Counted from the stretch's first letter, positions 16,773 through 26,015 are shown. The stretch: 64,000 bases of DNA from Microbacterium phyllosphaerae (GCF_017876435.1 NZ_JAGIOA010000001.1:744001-808000), one strand, 5' to 3'. Notes: a model not told the origin generated them from the letters alone. Numbers and translations are program-made.

Positions 16773-17345
16773 GTGGTGAACGAGCATCGAAGCGGGCCCG
16801 TGCGCAGCACGGCTGCGCGTGAGGCGATTCTCGACGCGACCTCTCGCCTCTTCCACAATCAGGGGTACGACCGGCTCACGATCGAGGGGATCGCGAAGGA
16901 GGCCGGGGTCGGCAAGCAGACCATCTATCGCTGGTGGCCGTCGCGTGGTGCGCTGATCGGAGAGTGCCTCGCCGAGGGGCGCCTCATCCCTGTCGACTTC
17001 ATCGTCCCGGACACCGGAGACCTCGCCGCCGACGTCGAGACGTGGCTGCGCAGCGTGCTCTCGATCCTCGAAGCGCCCGAGGGCGGAGCGCTGCTGCGAT
17101 CACTCGTCGCGGCAGCCACCGAGGATGCCGGAGTCGGCGCGCACCTCGGAGACAGCCTCGGCGTCGAGAAGTACCTCACCGAGCGCATCCGCGGGGGTAT
17201 CCGCGACGGACAGCTCGCCGAAGACGCGCCGGTCGACCAGCTCGGACGAGCCATCCTCGGCGCGATCATCGTCGAGTCGCTGGGGCGCGAGCACCACGAC
17301 CCCGAGTCGATCGTGCAGCTGACCCGCTTCTTCTTCTCCCGCTAG
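16773..17345 (+). CDS. TetR family regulator of the MMPL exporter
   Basis: A 190-residue regulator. The helix-turn-helix covers residues 14-60: AAREAILDATSRLFHNQGYD, then GIAKEAGVGKQTIYRWWPSR, the recognition helix of a well-known actinobacterial subgroup. TATCCT (16761-16766), six bases before the GTG at 16773, indicates a leaderless start. It is divergent from the MMPL exporter, so it probably represses it. The recognition helix is nearly the same as in the TetR at 43718, suggesting related operators. Confidence 0.9.
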   Translation: MVNEHRSGPVRSTAAREAILDATSRLFHNQGYDRLTIEGIAKEAGVGKQTIYRWWPSRGALIGECLAEGRLIPVDFIVPDTGDLAADVETWLRSVLSILEAPEGGALLRSLVAAATEDAGVGAHLGDSLGVEKYLTERIRGGIRDGQLAEDAPVDQLGRAILGAIIVESLGREHHDPESIVQLTRFFFSR

Positions 17346-17354
17346 CGCTCTGAC

Positions 17355-18062
17355 TCACCGCGCCACCGCGGTCTGGCCGCCGGTCTGAGCATCGAGGCCC
17401 GATCGGTGCCCGTACGCGAACGACGCGGCATCCGCCCCTCGCCTCGGCCGTGCGGCTTTGGTCGCCATCTCGTCGACCGCAGCATCGACCCGGCTCCGCC
17501 GCGAGACGAGCACGAGTTCGGTTCCTGCGATGCTCTCGTCGACGACCACTCGCCGGCTCTCGGCGATGCGGTTCATGACGCCCACCGCGAATCCGCGGAG
17601 GAACCCGCTGCGCGCCCGTCGTCTGTCGCCCTCGCGATGCCTGGCGTACAGGTCGCGGTGCGTGAGCCACCAGTCGCGCATCGCGACCATGGCCTGCACC
17701 TCGAGGCTCGCGGTCAGTGTCTGCGCCTGGCGGACGTCGGATTCGTGCCCGACCAGATACAGCGCGGCCACGGGCGGGAACTCCCCGACGAGCGGCCGAA
17801 CGGTCTCCAACGCCATGGCCACGCCGATGCCGATCTCGCGCAGATCCTTCGCATAGACGCCGCGGAACAGCATCCGCTCGGTGACGATCTGCTCCTGCGT
17901 CTGCCCGAGTCGCCCGCGTCTCTCGTCGATCTGCGCCTGTTCGATCCCGTACTTCAAGATCAGGCGCTCGGCGTGCTCGGTCAGAGCCTCGGCCTCTTCG
18001 GGCGTCGTGCTCTCGGCCTTGGCGAGCAGTTTCGCGATCAGGTCGAGCTTGGCTTCGGTCAT
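17355..18062 (-). CDS. DUF2786 domain protein
   Basis: A 235-residue protein. The N-terminal 45 residues form the DUF2786 helix pair (LIAKLLAKAESTTPEEAEAL, then ERLILKYGIEQAQID). A central region, YLVGHESDVRQAQTLTASLE, resembles the zincin-like part of related proteins but lacks a clear HExxH. The C-terminus is basic (RRSRVDAAVDEMATKAARP). Function is unknown; relatives are found in actinobacteria and phages. A strong AAGGGGG site precedes the ATG. It converges with the TetR at 16773. Confidence 0.8.
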   Translation of the reverse strand: MTEAKLDLIAKLLAKAESTTPEEAEALTEHAERLILKYGIEQAQIDERRGRLGQTQEQIVTERMLFRGVYAKDLREIGIGVAMALETVRPLVGEFPPVAALYLVGHESDVRQAQTLTASLEVQAMVAMRDWWLTHRDLYARHREGDRRRARSGFLRGFAVGVMNRIAESRRVVVDESIAGTELVLVSRRSRVDAAVDEMATKAARPRRGADAASFAYGHRSGLDAQTGGQTAVAR

Positions 18063-18190
18063 GGCATCCCCCTTGGATTCGTGATGCCGTGATCCTCCGC
18101 GGGGGTGCCTACATTGCGAGGCCGAATTCCGGGGACTGTGGAGAAGCCCAGATCACGGATGCCGGTGCAGAAGAGGATGCCGTCACAGAC

Positions 18191-18257
18191 GCAGGCTCAG
18201 ATCACAGATGCATGCCGGAACCCGGGTTCTGGGCATGCCCGTGTGATCTGAGCCTGC
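18191..18257. repeat. Long-stem palindromic repeat, element B
   Basis: The strongest member of the family. The outer arms GCAGGCTCAGATCACA (18191-18206) and TGTGATCTGAGCCTGC (18242-18257) pair perfectly over 16 bases. The core GAACCCGGGTTC (18218-18229) is a perfect palindrome flanked by GCATGCC and GGCATGC. It lies in the gap 18063-18309 between a DUF2786 gene start and the end of a small membrane gene. There is no U-tract. The function could be structural RNA, an mRNA-stabilising stem, or a mobile palindromic element. Confidence 0.85.
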
Positions 18258-18309
18258 AAGTGTGAAGCGGCAGTGTGAAGCGGCAGCGGCAGCCGAAGGA
18301 CCCCGGAAC

Positions 18310-18456
18310 TCAGCCGAGGATCAGCGTGAGGACGGTCGCGCCGCCGCCACCGAGGATCAGCGCGATGATGACGGTCCAGGCGACGATGCGCATGCGGCGG
18401 TTGCGCTTCTCGCCCAGGTCGCCGTAGTCGTCGTCGGGCCGGCTGAGCTCGCTCAT
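18310..18456 (-). CDS. 48-residue single-span membrane protein coupled to purL
   Basis: The protein reads [20 protein letters not shown], then one hydrophobic segment ([17 protein letters not shown]) and ends VLTLILG. The topology should be a charged cytoplasmic N-terminus followed by a single membrane helix. Its ATG overlaps the purL TGA (ATGA, 18453-18456), so it is translated from the purL message. Codon use is normal for the genome (high GC3). Function is unknown. Element B lies downstream of it. Confidence 0.78.
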   Translation of the reverse strand: MSELSRPDDDYGDLGEKRNRRMRIVAWTVIIALILGGGGATVLTLILG

Positions 18457-20786
18457 GCGCTGACCGGCTCCGCGACCGTCGGGCCGAAGGCTGCGGGCAG
18501 GGTGGCCTGCGAGCGCTCGCGGATCTCGGCGATCGGAACGGTGAAGACGTCCTGCACCTCGAGCTTCGCGCCCTCGCTGTCGGTCACGCCGATGCGCATG
18601 ACCGGGTAGTTCCGGCCTTCGCAGAGGCCGCGGAACTTCACGTCGTCCTCACGGGGGACGGTCACGATGACGCGACCGGTCGATTCCGAGAAGAGGGCGG
18701 ATGCGGCATCCACGCCGTCGCGCTCGATGATCTCGTTCAGCCAGACGCGCGCGCCGACGCCGAAGCGCGAGACGCCCTCGGCGAGAGCCTGTGCGAGGCC
18801 ACCCTCCGACACGTCGTGCGCCGACGAGATCAGCCACTCGTCACGGGCCGCGCCGAGCAGACCCGCGAGGCGCTTCTCGCCCGCGAGGTCGACCTTCGGG
18901 GGAAGTCCACCGAGGTGCTGGTGCACGGTCTCGGCCCACGCCGAACCCGACAGCTCGGTCGAGGTCGTGCCGAGCAGGTAGATGTTCTGACCCTCGTCCT
19001 GCCATCCGGAGGGGATGCGGCGCGAGACGTCGTCGATGATGCCGAGCACGCCGACGAGCGGGGTCGGGTGGATCGGCACGTCGCCGGTCTGGTTGTAGAA
19101 CGAGACGTTTCCGCCGGTGACCGGGGTGCCGAGCTCGTAGCATCCGTCGGCGAGGCCGTCGACGGTCTGCCCGAACTGCCACATGACCTCGGGGTTCTCG
19201 GGAGAGCCGAAGTTCAGGCAGTCGGTGATCGCGGTCGGAACGGCGCCGGTGACGGCGACGTTGCGGTACGCCTCGGCGAGGGCGAGCTGCGCACCCGCGT
19301 ACGGGTCGAGCTGGCAGTAGCGGCCGTTGGCGTCGGTCGAGATCGCGAAGCCCAGGCCCGACTCCTCGTCGACGCGGATCATGCCGGCGTCGTCGGGGAA
19401 GGAGAGGGCGGTGTTGCCGAGCACGTAGTAGTCGTACTGGTTGGTGATCCAGCGGGTGTCGGCGAGGTTCGGTGAGGCGACCAGGTCGAGGAACTGCTCG
19501 CGCAGCACCTCGGGGTCGTTCGAACGGGGCAGCTTCTCGGCGGCATCCGCCTGCAGTGCGTCGATCCACGTCGGGTAGGCGACGGGGCGGTCGTAGACCG
19601 GGCCGTCGACCGCGACGGTCGACGGGTCGACGTCGACGATGCGCTCGCCCTGCCAGTCGATGATGAGGCGGCCGTCGCCGGTGACCTCACCGAGCACCGA
19701 CGTCTCGACGTCCCACTTCTTCACGACCGCGAGGAACGCGTCGAGCTTCTCGGGGGCGACGATCGCCATCATGCGCTCCTGCGACTCCGACATGAGGATC
19801 TCCTCAGCCGTGAGCGACGGGTCGCGCAGCAGCACGTTGTCGAGCGAGACCTTCATGCCGCTGTTGCCGTTGGCGGCGAGCTCGCTTGTCGCGCACGAGA
19901 TGCCGGCGGCGCCCAGGTCTTGGATCGCCTCGACGAGCTCGTCGCGGTACAGCTCGAGGCAGCACTCGATGAGCACCTTCTCGGCGAACGGGTCGCCCAC
20001 CTGCACCGCGGGGCGCTTGGTGGGTCCGCCGTCGGCGAAGGTGTCGGATGCCAGGATGCTGGCGCCGCCGATGCCGTCGCCACCCGTGCGGGCGCCGAAC
20101 AGTACGACCTTGTTGCCGACGCCTGTCGCGTTGGCGAGCTTGAGGTCTTCGTGGCGGAGCACGCCGACCGCGAGCGCGTTGACGAGCGGGTTGGCCTGGT
20201 AGACGGAGTCGAAGACCGTCTCGCCGCCGATGTTCGGCAGGCCCAGGCAGTTGCCGTAGAAGCTGATGCCGCTGGTCACACCGTGCACGACGCGGGCGGT
20301 GTCGGGGTGGTCGATCGCGCCGAAGCGCAGGGCGTCCATGACCGCGACCGGGCGTGCGCCCATCGAGATGATGTCGCGGACGATGCCGCCGACGCCGGTC
20401 GCCGCACCCTGGAAAGGCTCGATGAACGACGGGTGGTTGTGCGACTCGGCCTTGAAGGTGACGGCCCAGCCCTCGCCGACGTCGATGACGCCCGCGTTCT
20501 GGCCCATGCCCACCATCAGGCGTTCCTTCATCTCGTCGGACACCTTCTGGCCGAAACGGCGCAGGTAGTTCTTCGACGACTTGTACGAGCAGTGCTCCGA
20601 CCACATGACGGAGTACATGGCCAGCTCGCCGGAGGTGGGGCGGCGGCCCAGGATCTCCTTGATGCGGGCGTACTCGTCATCCTTGAGGCCCAGCGCTGCG
20701 TACGGCTGCTCCTTCTCGGGAGTCGCGGTGGCGTTCTCGACGGAGTCGGGGACGTGCTTGTGGGCAGGTGCAGGGGCGGTGGTCAC
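18453..20786 (-). CDS. purL: Phosphoribosylformylglycinamidine synthase subunit PurL
   Basis: A 777-residue small-type PurL, the synthase subunit of the PurL-PurQ-PurS complex that converts FGAR to FGAM with ATP in purine synthesis. Diagnostic parts are [20 protein letters not shown] near residues 55-75, [41 protein letters not shown], and a repeated second half with [19 protein letters not shown]. Length is right for the actinobacterial protein. The start is GTG at 20786, with AGGAG five bases before it; an in-frame GTG at 20792 would overlap that site. purQ and purS are not in the window. Confidence 0.96.
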   Translation of the reverse strand: MTTAPAPAHKHVPDSVENATATPEKEQPYAALGLKDDEYARIKEILGRRPTSGELAMYSVMWSEHCSYKSSKNYLRRFGQKVSDEMKERLMVGMGQNAGVIDVGEGWAVTFKAESHNHPSFIEPFQGAATGVGGIVRDIISMGARPVAVMDALRFGAIDHPDTARVVHGVTSGISFYGNCLGLPNIGGETVFDSVYQANPLVNALAVGVLRHEDLKLANATGVGNKVVLFGARTGGDGIGGASILASDTFADGGPTKRPAVQVGDPFAEKVLIECCLELYRDELVEAIQDLGAAGISCATSELAANGNSGMKVSLDNVLLRDPSLTAEEILMSESQERMMAIVAPEKLDAFLAVVKKWDVETSVLGEVTGDGRLIIDWQGERIVDVDPSTVAVDGPVYDRPVAYPTWIDALQADAAEKLPRSNDPEVLREQFLDLVASPNLADTRWITNQYDYYVLGNTALSFPDDAGMIRVDEESGLGFAISTDANGRYCQLDPYAGAQLALAEAYRNVAVTGAVPTAITDCLNFGSPENPEVMWQFGQTVDGLADGCYELGTPVTGGNVSFYNQTGDVPIHPTPLVGVLGIIDDVSRRIPSGWQDEGQNIYLLGTTSTELSGSAWAETVHQHLGGLPPKVDLAGEKRLAGLLGAARDEWLISSAHDVSEGGLAQALAEGVSRFGVGARVWLNEIIERDGVDAASALFSESTGRVIVTVPREDDVKFRGLCEGRNYPVMRIGVTDSEGAKLEVQDVFTVPIAEIRERSQATLPAAFGPTVAEPVSA

Positions 20787-20855
20787 GCGCACTCCTAGAT
20801 GAGGGGCCGGCGGGGCATGGCCAGTCTACCGGGGGATGCCGTGGCTGATCGCCGG

Positions 20856-21806
20856 TCAGGATGCGGCGCCGAGGCGGGCTGCGAGGGCGCGGGCGGCGTC
20901 CGCCAGGGCGGGCGGGCCCTCGACGCGGAACGGGGCGTCGAAGCGGGCGACCGAGGCGAGGATGCCGGTCCACGACCAGGATCCGACCGTGACGCGGCAT
21001 GAGGTGTCGTCGATCAGCTCGACGCTGCCGTCGCGTCCGATCCAGTGCGCGACCTCGCGGGCGGGCACTTCGAGCACGAGCTCGCCGATGCAGGGCCAGC
21101 GGTCGCCGGCATCCGACCCCTTCGCCCGCGCCGCGAGGTAAGTCTGTGCATCGGCGGCAGGCAGCTCGCGGGGCGTGAAGGCGGGGCCGGTCGGGATGCG
21201 CGGGGTCATCCGATCGAGCCGGAAGGTGCGCCAGTCGTCGGCCTCGAGATCCCACGCGAGCAGGTACCAGCGTCCTTCGCGGGCGACGACGGCGTGCGGC
21301 TCGGTGCGCCGGGGTGGGCGATCGTGGTCGCCGTAGTCGAAGCGCAGCACGCGCCGGTCGCGTACCGCGGCGCTGACGGCCTCGAGCACCGCGGGATCCA
21401 CCCGGGTCTCGTTCTCGACGCCGGTGAAACGGATGCCGTCGACCCGATGCCGCAGACGCGACGGCATCACCTGGCGCACGGTGGCGAGCGCACGAGCGGC
21501 GCCCTCGTCGATGTCGATCCCCGTGGCGGGCACGCTCTGCAGGGCGACGGCGATCGCGACGGCCTGCTCGTCGTCGAACAGAAGAGGAGGAAGCTCGGAG
21601 CCCGCTGCCAGCCGGTATCCGCCGTCCGGGCCCTTGATCGCGCTGATCCGGTAGCCCAGTTCGCGCAGGCGGTCGACGTCTCGGCGCACCGTGCGCGGTG
21701 TGACGTCGAGGCGGTCGGCGAGCACCTGCCCCGGCCAGTCGCGCTGCGTCTGCAGCAGCGAGAGCAGGGCGAGCATGCGTGAGGAGCTGCCGGTCATGGC
21801 ATCCAT
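20856..21806 (-). CDS. WYL-domain transcriptional regulator (HTH_11 + WYL)
   Basis: A 316-residue regulator with an N-terminal DeoR-like helix-turn-helix (residues 9-60; LADRLDVTPRTVRRDVDRLR) and the wing GPDGGYRLAAGSELPPLL. The central and C-terminal WYL domain includes GRWYLLAWDLEADDWRTFRL. WYL domains sense nucleotides or other ligands. It is divergent from the PhnB-like gene at 21898, which is a common pairing of this regulator class. An alternative start is the ATG three codons inside. Confidence 0.88.
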   Translation of the reverse strand: MDAMTGSSSRMLALLSLLQTQRDWPGQVLADRLDVTPRTVRRDVDRLRELGYRISAIKGPDGGYRLAAGSELPPLLFDDEQAVAIAVALQSVPATGIDIDEGAARALATVRQVMPSRLRHRVDGIRFTGVENETRVDPAVLEAVSAAVRDRRVLRFDYGDHDRPPRRTEPHAVVAREGRWYLLAWDLEADDWRTFRLDRMTPRIPTGPAFTPRELPAADAQTYLAARAKGSDAGDRWPCIGELVLEVPAREVAHWIGRDGSVELIDDTSCRVTVGSWSWTGILASVARFDAPFRVEGPPALADAARALAARLGAAS

Positions 21807-21897
21807 TCTGCGTCAGGTAGAGGACCGAATCTGTCCGCTTCTGCTGTGAATGTGGTTCTCGACGGCGAATCCGCCGCACGACGATCGAGGAGACATC

Positions 21898-22362
21898 ATG
21901 AGCATCGCAACCACCACCCACCTCAACTTCCGCGGCACCGCTCGCCAGGCGCTCGAGTTCTACGGAGCCGTCTTCGGCGGCGAGGTGACCCTCGCGACCT
22001 ACGGCGACTTCGGTATGCCGGCCGGGGTGCCCGGTGCCGACAAGGTCGTGTTCGGGCAGGTCGAGAACGCCGAGGGCTTCCGGCTCATGGCGTACGACAT
22101 CCCGGGCGCATCCGAGGATCTGCAGGCGACCGCCGGCTCGACGACACGCGAGAATGGCGCGACCCTCAGCGACCGGACGTTCTTCCAGTCGCTGCGTGCC
22201 GACTCTCTCGACGAGCTCACCGGATACTGGGATGCTCTCGCACACGGCGCCTCGATCGTCGAGCCGCTCGCGGCATCGGCGTGGTCGCCCGGATTCGGGA
22301 TGCTGACCGACCGCTTCGGCGTGACCTGGGTGCTCGACGTGCGGGTCGCGCACGCGGGCTGA
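21898..22362 (+). CDS. PhnB-like VOC superfamily protein
   Basis: A 154-residue protein of the glyoxalase/VOC fold, PhnB-like group. It opens THLNFRGTARQALEFYGAVF and has paired beta-alpha-beta-beta-beta modules, with GFRLMAYDIPG and FGMLTDRFGVTWVLDV near the end. The second half has FFQSLRADSLDELTGYW. Related proteins are often annotated as 3-demethylubiquinone methyltransferase domains, but actinobacterial ones have no proven activity. GAGGAG five bases before the ATG fixes the start at 21898. It is divergent from, and probably controlled by, the WYL regulator. Confidence 0.83.
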   Translation: MSIATTTHLNFRGTARQALEFYGAVFGGEVTLATYGDFGMPAGVPGADKVVFGQVENAEGFRLMAYDIPGASEDLQATAGSTTRENGATLSDRTFFQSLRADSLDELTGYWDALAHGASIVEPLAASAWSPGFGMLTDRFGVTWVLDVRVAHAG

Positions 22363-22372
22363 GCCGCCGGTC

Positions 22373-22458
22373 GTCCACAACTCCGGATGAACGGCGTCGG
22401 ATCGTCCGCACACCCCGGTTTCGGGTCGGACTCGTCGGTTTCATCCGGAGTTATGGAC
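22373..22458. repeat. Long hairpin between two convergent genes, element D
   Basis: The arms GTCCACAACTCCGGATGAA (22373-22391) and TTCATCCGGAGTTATGGAC (22440-22458) pair over 19 bases with one mismatch. Inside, GTCCG/CGGAC and CCCG/CGGG can extend the stem. It lies between the convergent PhnB-like and kinase genes, so it could act as a bidirectional terminator. Its sequence differs from elements A-C, although the architecture is similar. Confidence 0.75.
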
Positions 22459-22477
22459 GGGATGGAGGGGTGACGGA

Positions 22478-23914
22478 CTACTCGCCGTCGCTCTTGCCGG
22501 AGTTTTCGCCGTTGCCGGGATTGCCGTTGCCGGGATTGCCGCTTCCGGAGTTTCCGGAATTGCCGTTGCCGGGGTTGCCCGAGTTTCCGGGCTTGTCGTC
22601 CGTCCCGGAGTCATCCGGGTCGGCCGCGACCTCGACAGGTGTCGTGGCGCCGTCATCTGTCGGAGGGGCGATCGGGGTCACCTCCGCGCGCATGACCTGT
22701 GCCGAGACGACCCGGCCGAGGTCGGTGGCGGGTGCGGCCATCAGGGAGAAACCGGCGACGAGTGCTCCGGCCGCGACCGCGCCCGCAGCTCCTGCTACGA
22801 CGCGGCGGCGAGTGTGGGCGTGCGATCGTGGCGACTCCGCCGGCGGCAGCACTGCCGTCTCGGCCGACGTCGCTCGTTGTGCTGAATCGGGGTCCGTGAC
22901 ATCGCCGCGGGCGTCGGGCGTGGCTCCATCGCGCGGCAGGCCGACGGCATCCGGCAGCTGAGTGCCCGGCGCATCGCCGGCATCCGAGATCTCCCCGCCA
23001 CCCGCGCCCGGGTCCACGACCGACGCTGCTCCCGCCGCCGACGCCGCGACCGCCGCACGGTGCGAGCCCGTCGCATAGCCGCGCAGCAGCTGCCGCGCCT
23101 CTCGCGCCACGTCGATCGCGTCGGGCCGTTCTTCGGGTTCGAGCCGGGTCATTCGCTCGAGCAGATCGCGCCACTCGCGCGGAACCGTCTCGGAGATCGT
23201 CGGCGGATTCATCAGCCGCGCGATCGCCGCCGCACGTCCTGAGCCGAGCGATGCGTATCCGGGTGTTCCGCTGAGTGCCTCGATCAGGATGAGACCGAGC
23301 GAGAAGATGTCGACCGCTGTTCCCGGTTCAGCGTCGCGCAGCTGTTCCGGCGCCATATAGGTGAGTGTGCCGAGCACGATCCCCGGGGTCGTCAGCCGAG
23401 GGTCACCGAGCGTGCAGGCGATGCCGAAGTCGGCGAGCTTCGCGGCGAACGGTCGCCCCGCTCGGCCTCGGGCCAGAAGCACGTTCGAGGGTTTGACGTC
23501 GCGGTGCACGATCCCGGCTCCGTGCACGGCAGTCAGCCCCTCGGCGAGGTCGCGGGTGAGGCGGGCGACGTCCTGCGGGGGCAGGGGTCCAGCGGCCATC
23601 CGCTCGGCGAGCGTCGGCCCGTCGACGAACTCCATCACGAGGTACTGCGGTCGTCCTGGTGCGAGTTGGGCGTCGTGCAGCGTGACAAGCGACGGATGGC
23701 TCAGCGAGGCCAACAGCGCCTTCTCGGTGTGCGCACGTTCGATCGAGGCGACGGGGCCTTGGCTCTCATGGATCATCTTGATGGCGACGGTTCGGCCGAG
23801 ATGCGTGTCGTCGGCGCGATAGACGGTCGCCATGCCGCCGCGTCCCACTCTGTCGTGCAGTAGATATCGTCCATCGAGCAGTGCCGCCGTCGGCGACATC
23901 ACTTCCAGCGTCAT
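22478..23914 (-). CDS. Membrane Ser/Thr protein kinase without PASTA domains
   Basis: A 478-residue Hanks-type kinase. The loops are complete: GRGGMATVYRAD (glycine loop), VAIKMIHE (lysine), IVHRDVKPSNVLLA (catalytic loop), KLADFGIACTLG (DFG), TYMAPEQL and DIFSLGLILIEAL. After the kinase domain (about residues 15-285) comes a 90-residue linker, one membrane segment (GAVAAGALVAGFSLMA) and an exported tail. The tail ends in Gly/Asn/Ser/Pro-rich repeats (such as GNPGNGNSGNSGSGNPGNG). Unlike PknB, there are no PASTA domains. AAGGAG supports the start at 23914; the frame is open further upstream. Confidence 0.92.
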   Translation of the reverse strand: MTLEVMSPTAALLDGRYLLHDRVGRGGMATVYRADDTHLGRTVAIKMIHESQGPVASIERAHTEKALLASLSHPSLVTLHDAQLAPGRPQYLVMEFVDGPTLAERMAAGPLPPQDVARLTRDLAEGLTAVHGAGIVHRDVKPSNVLLARGRAGRPFAAKLADFGIACTLGDPRLTTPGIVLGTLTYMAPEQLRDAEPGTAVDIFSLGLILIEALSGTPGYASLGSGRAAAIARLMNPPTISETVPREWRDLLERMTRLEPEERPDAIDVAREARQLLRGYATGSHRAAVAASAAGAASVVDPGAGGGEISDAGDAPGTQLPDAVGLPRDGATPDARGDVTDPDSAQRATSAETAVLPPAESPRSHAHTRRRVVAGAAGAVAAGALVAGFSLMAAPATDLGRVVSAQVMRAEVTPIAPPTDDGATTPVEVAADPDDSGTDDKPGNSGNPGNGNSGNSGSGNPGNGNPGNGENSGKSDGE

Positions 23915-24072
23915 CGCTTGCTCCTTGCGGGTACATCCGGGCCATGCATCTGACGACCCTAACCAGGGCGCCGGATGCTCGTCAGTGGGGTTGACGTTCG
24001 CGAGAGAAAGTGGATGCGGCATCGTGCCCTGGATCATGAGACGCCAGGTGAGTACCCTCTGGAGGAACCGTC

Positions 24073-24504
24073 ATGTTCGTCTGTCGAGAGGATTCCCGCA
24101 TGCGGATAACCACACTTTCGGTGCAAGCGGGCATCGTGGTCGCCGCCGTCATCCTTGTGCCGATGATCGGCGTCGTGCTGTTGGTCGCAGACGTCCCGTG
24201 GGGGTTCGCCTGGTCGATCGTCGCGATCACCGCGCTGGTCGTGTTCGCGGCGAGGACGTTCCGCGCCGTCGATGAGCCCCTGACCCCTCGGCCGTGGTGG
24301 CAGATGACCGCGCGGCCCTCGTCGAGCGGAGTGCTGTCGGCGCTGTTCCTGGCCCAGGCCGCGAGCACTTTCTTCATGTTGTGGACGTCTCCGCTGGTGG
24401 TGCCTTCGCGGCTGTCTGCGGCCGTGCTGCTCGTGATCGCCGCGGCGTACGCGAACTCGGCCTTCCAGCTCGCCCGACGGCGAAACGCGCGCGTCGCCGC
24501 GTAG
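24073..24504 (+). CDS. Four-span hypothetical membrane protein
   Basis: A 143-residue protein with four hydrophobic segments: near residues 17-38, 42-60, 84-103 and 110-130. Short basic loops lie between them (AARTFRAVDEPLTPRP), and the tail is basic (FQLARRRNARVAA). There is no recognisable domain. GGAGG, seven bases before the ATG at 24073, supports that start; a second possible start at 24100 also has a weaker site. It stands alone between the kinase and repeat element C. Confidence 0.68.
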   Translation: MFVCREDSRMRITTLSVQAGIVVAAVILVPMIGVVLLVADVPWGFAWSIVAITALVVFAARTFRAVDEPLTPRPWWQMTARPSSSGVLSALFLAQAASTFFMLWTSPLVVPSRLSAAVLLVIAAAYANSAFQLARRRNARVAA

Positions 24505-24583
24505 CGCGGGCGCTGGTCGCCGGTCGCCGGTTGCCGGATGCCGGGTGCCGCATGCCGGTCCCCCTGCCTGCCCCTACTGGTTG

Positions 24584-24643
24584 CTTGCGAGGTCAAAAAC
24601 GCACCGGAAACCGTGGTTTCCGATGCTTTTTCGACCCCGCAGG
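24584..24643. repeat. Long-stem palindromic repeat, element C
   Basis: The 29-base arms around GTGG pair with about five mismatches. The core GCACCGGAAACC-GT-GGTTTCCGATGC (24601-24626) resembles the cores of elements A and B. It lies in the gap 24505-24724 between a membrane gene and the DUF2188 gene. Upstream bases 24510-24570 are low-complexity GCCGG/GCCGC repeats. Confidence 0.7.
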
Positions 24644-24724
24644 CGAAAGCCCAGAATGCTGTCAAGGGGCTCCTGCGATGTCCGAGGCTCCGACTAGAAG
24701 GAAGGAAGAACGAAAGGACGAAGC

Positions 24725-24952
24725 ATGGCCGCAGGTGACATCGAGACGTTCCAACGAGACGGAATCTGGTTCAACCGCATCGAGGGCGAATCCCGCACAT
24801 TGGGTTCCAGCTTCGAAACCCAAGACGACGCCGTTCGGGTCGGTCGCGGAGCAGCGGCAGCGCGCCAGGTGCAGCACGCGGTGCGTACCGAAGAGGGTCC
24901 GTCCGAGACGGGCAACCTCCACGACTGGCATCCGCGCGACCTCATGAACTGA
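24725..24952 (+). CDS. DUF2188 family protein
   Basis: A 75-residue protein matching the small DUF2188 family: GDIETFQRDGIWFNRIEGES near the start and the conserved AVRVGRGAAAARQVQHAV helix, with a VRTEEG end region. Members are short soluble proteins of unknown function, typical of actinobacteria. AAAGGA sites precede the ATG. Its stop overlaps the next ATG (TGATG, 24950-24954), so translation is coupled to the BKACE gene. Confidence 0.8.
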   Translation: MAAGDIETFQRDGIWFNRIEGESRTLGSSFETQDDAVRVGRGAAAARQVQHAVRTEEGPSETGNLHDWHPRDLMN

Positions 24953-25866
24953 TGGTCGCGATTCGTGACGATGCACCGCCCGCCGACGGGCGCGACAACA
25001 CCGACGAGTGGGACAGCGCCGACGGGCGCGACAACACCGGCGGGTGGGACAACACAGAGGTGCGCGACAACGCCAACGGGCCGGACAACGCCGAGCGGCC
25101 GGAGCAGGGCAGCGATCCTGAGCGTGACGGATCAGAACGACGGATGCTGTTGCAGGTGTGCCTGAACGGAGCACGACCCGCGGTCGAGCATCCGGGGCTC
25201 AGTGCCGACGTGACGCTCGCCGCTGCGGATGCCGCGAGGGCTGTGGCCGCCGGAGCGCAGGCGATCCACGTGCACCCGAAGGATGCTGCGGGCCGAGACA
25301 GCCTCGCCGCCGATGACGTCGAGCGGTGGGTTCGGGCCGTACGCGACGCATGTCCAGGCGTGCCGATCGGCGTCACCACCGGAGCCTGGATCGAGCCCGA
25401 TGTCGACACACGCCGCGACGCGATCGCAGGCTGGACCGAACTCCCCGACTTCGTTTCGGTCAACTGGCATGAAGCTGGTGCTGACGACGTCGCCGGGCTG
25501 CTCGTGAGCCGCGGGGTCGGAGTCGAAGCGGGTATCTGGGACCCGACGGGTCTTGACGCCTGGCAGAGTTCGCCGGTGCGTGGAGAGTGTCTGCGTGTGC
25601 TGATCGAGCTTCCTGATGAGGCCGCCGATGTCGTGCGGTCTCACGCCGAGGGGCTGATCGCGCACGTGCGGCTCGATGAGCCGAGCATCCCGATCCTGCT
25701 GCACGGAGAGCAGCGCTCGGCCTGGCCGGCGTTCTCTCTGGCGGTCGAACTCGGGCTCGACTCACGCATCGGGCTCGAAGACACCCTGACGATGCCCGAC
25801 GGACGAGTCGCGTCCGACAACGCGGCGCTCGTGCGAGCCGCAGCGGCCATGGCGCGTCCGCGCTGA
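24952..25866 (+). CDS. BKACE family protein (beta-keto acid cleavage enzyme, DUF849) with a repeat-coded N-terminus
   Basis: A 304-residue frame whose core from residue 65 (MLLQVCLNGARPAVEHPGL, ATG at 25144) is a beta-keto acid cleavage enzyme, a TIM barrel that cleaves beta-keto acids with acetyl-CoA. Visible motifs are AIHVHPKDAAGRDSL (metal-binding histidines), GVTTGAWI, DFVSVNWHE and ALVRAAAAM near the C-terminus. The core is about 240 residues, shorter than most members. The first 64 residues are a low-complexity stretch (WDSADGRDNTGG, WDNTEVRDNANG) encoded by degenerate tandem repeats at about 24984-25110. It starts within the DUF2188 stop; the true start may be 25144. Confidence 0.82.
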   Translation: MVAIRDDAPPADGRDNTDEWDSADGRDNTGGWDNTEVRDNANGPDNAERPEQGSDPERDGSERRMLLQVCLNGARPAVEHPGLSADVTLAAADAARAVAAGAQAIHVHPKDAAGRDSLAADDVERWVRAVRDACPGVPIGVTTGAWIEPDVDTRRDAIAGWTELPDFVSVNWHEAGADDVAGLLVSRGVGVEAGIWDPTGLDAWQSSPVRGECLRVLIELPDEAADVVRSHAEGLIAHVRLDEPSIPILLHGEQRSAWPAFSLAVELGLDSRIGLEDTLTMPDGRVASDNAALVRAAAAMARPR

Positions 25867-26015
25867 CGGCGCGCGGGAGGCCCGACGGCATGCATGAATC
25901 CGCGTCGCCCGATGCGCCGGCCCGCGTCGCGTCTGAACCGTCACGCACCGAAACCTGACTCGCCCGCAGAGCACCTCGTCTCTAGTGTGGAAGCTCCCGC
26001 TGTGAAGGAGAAGCC

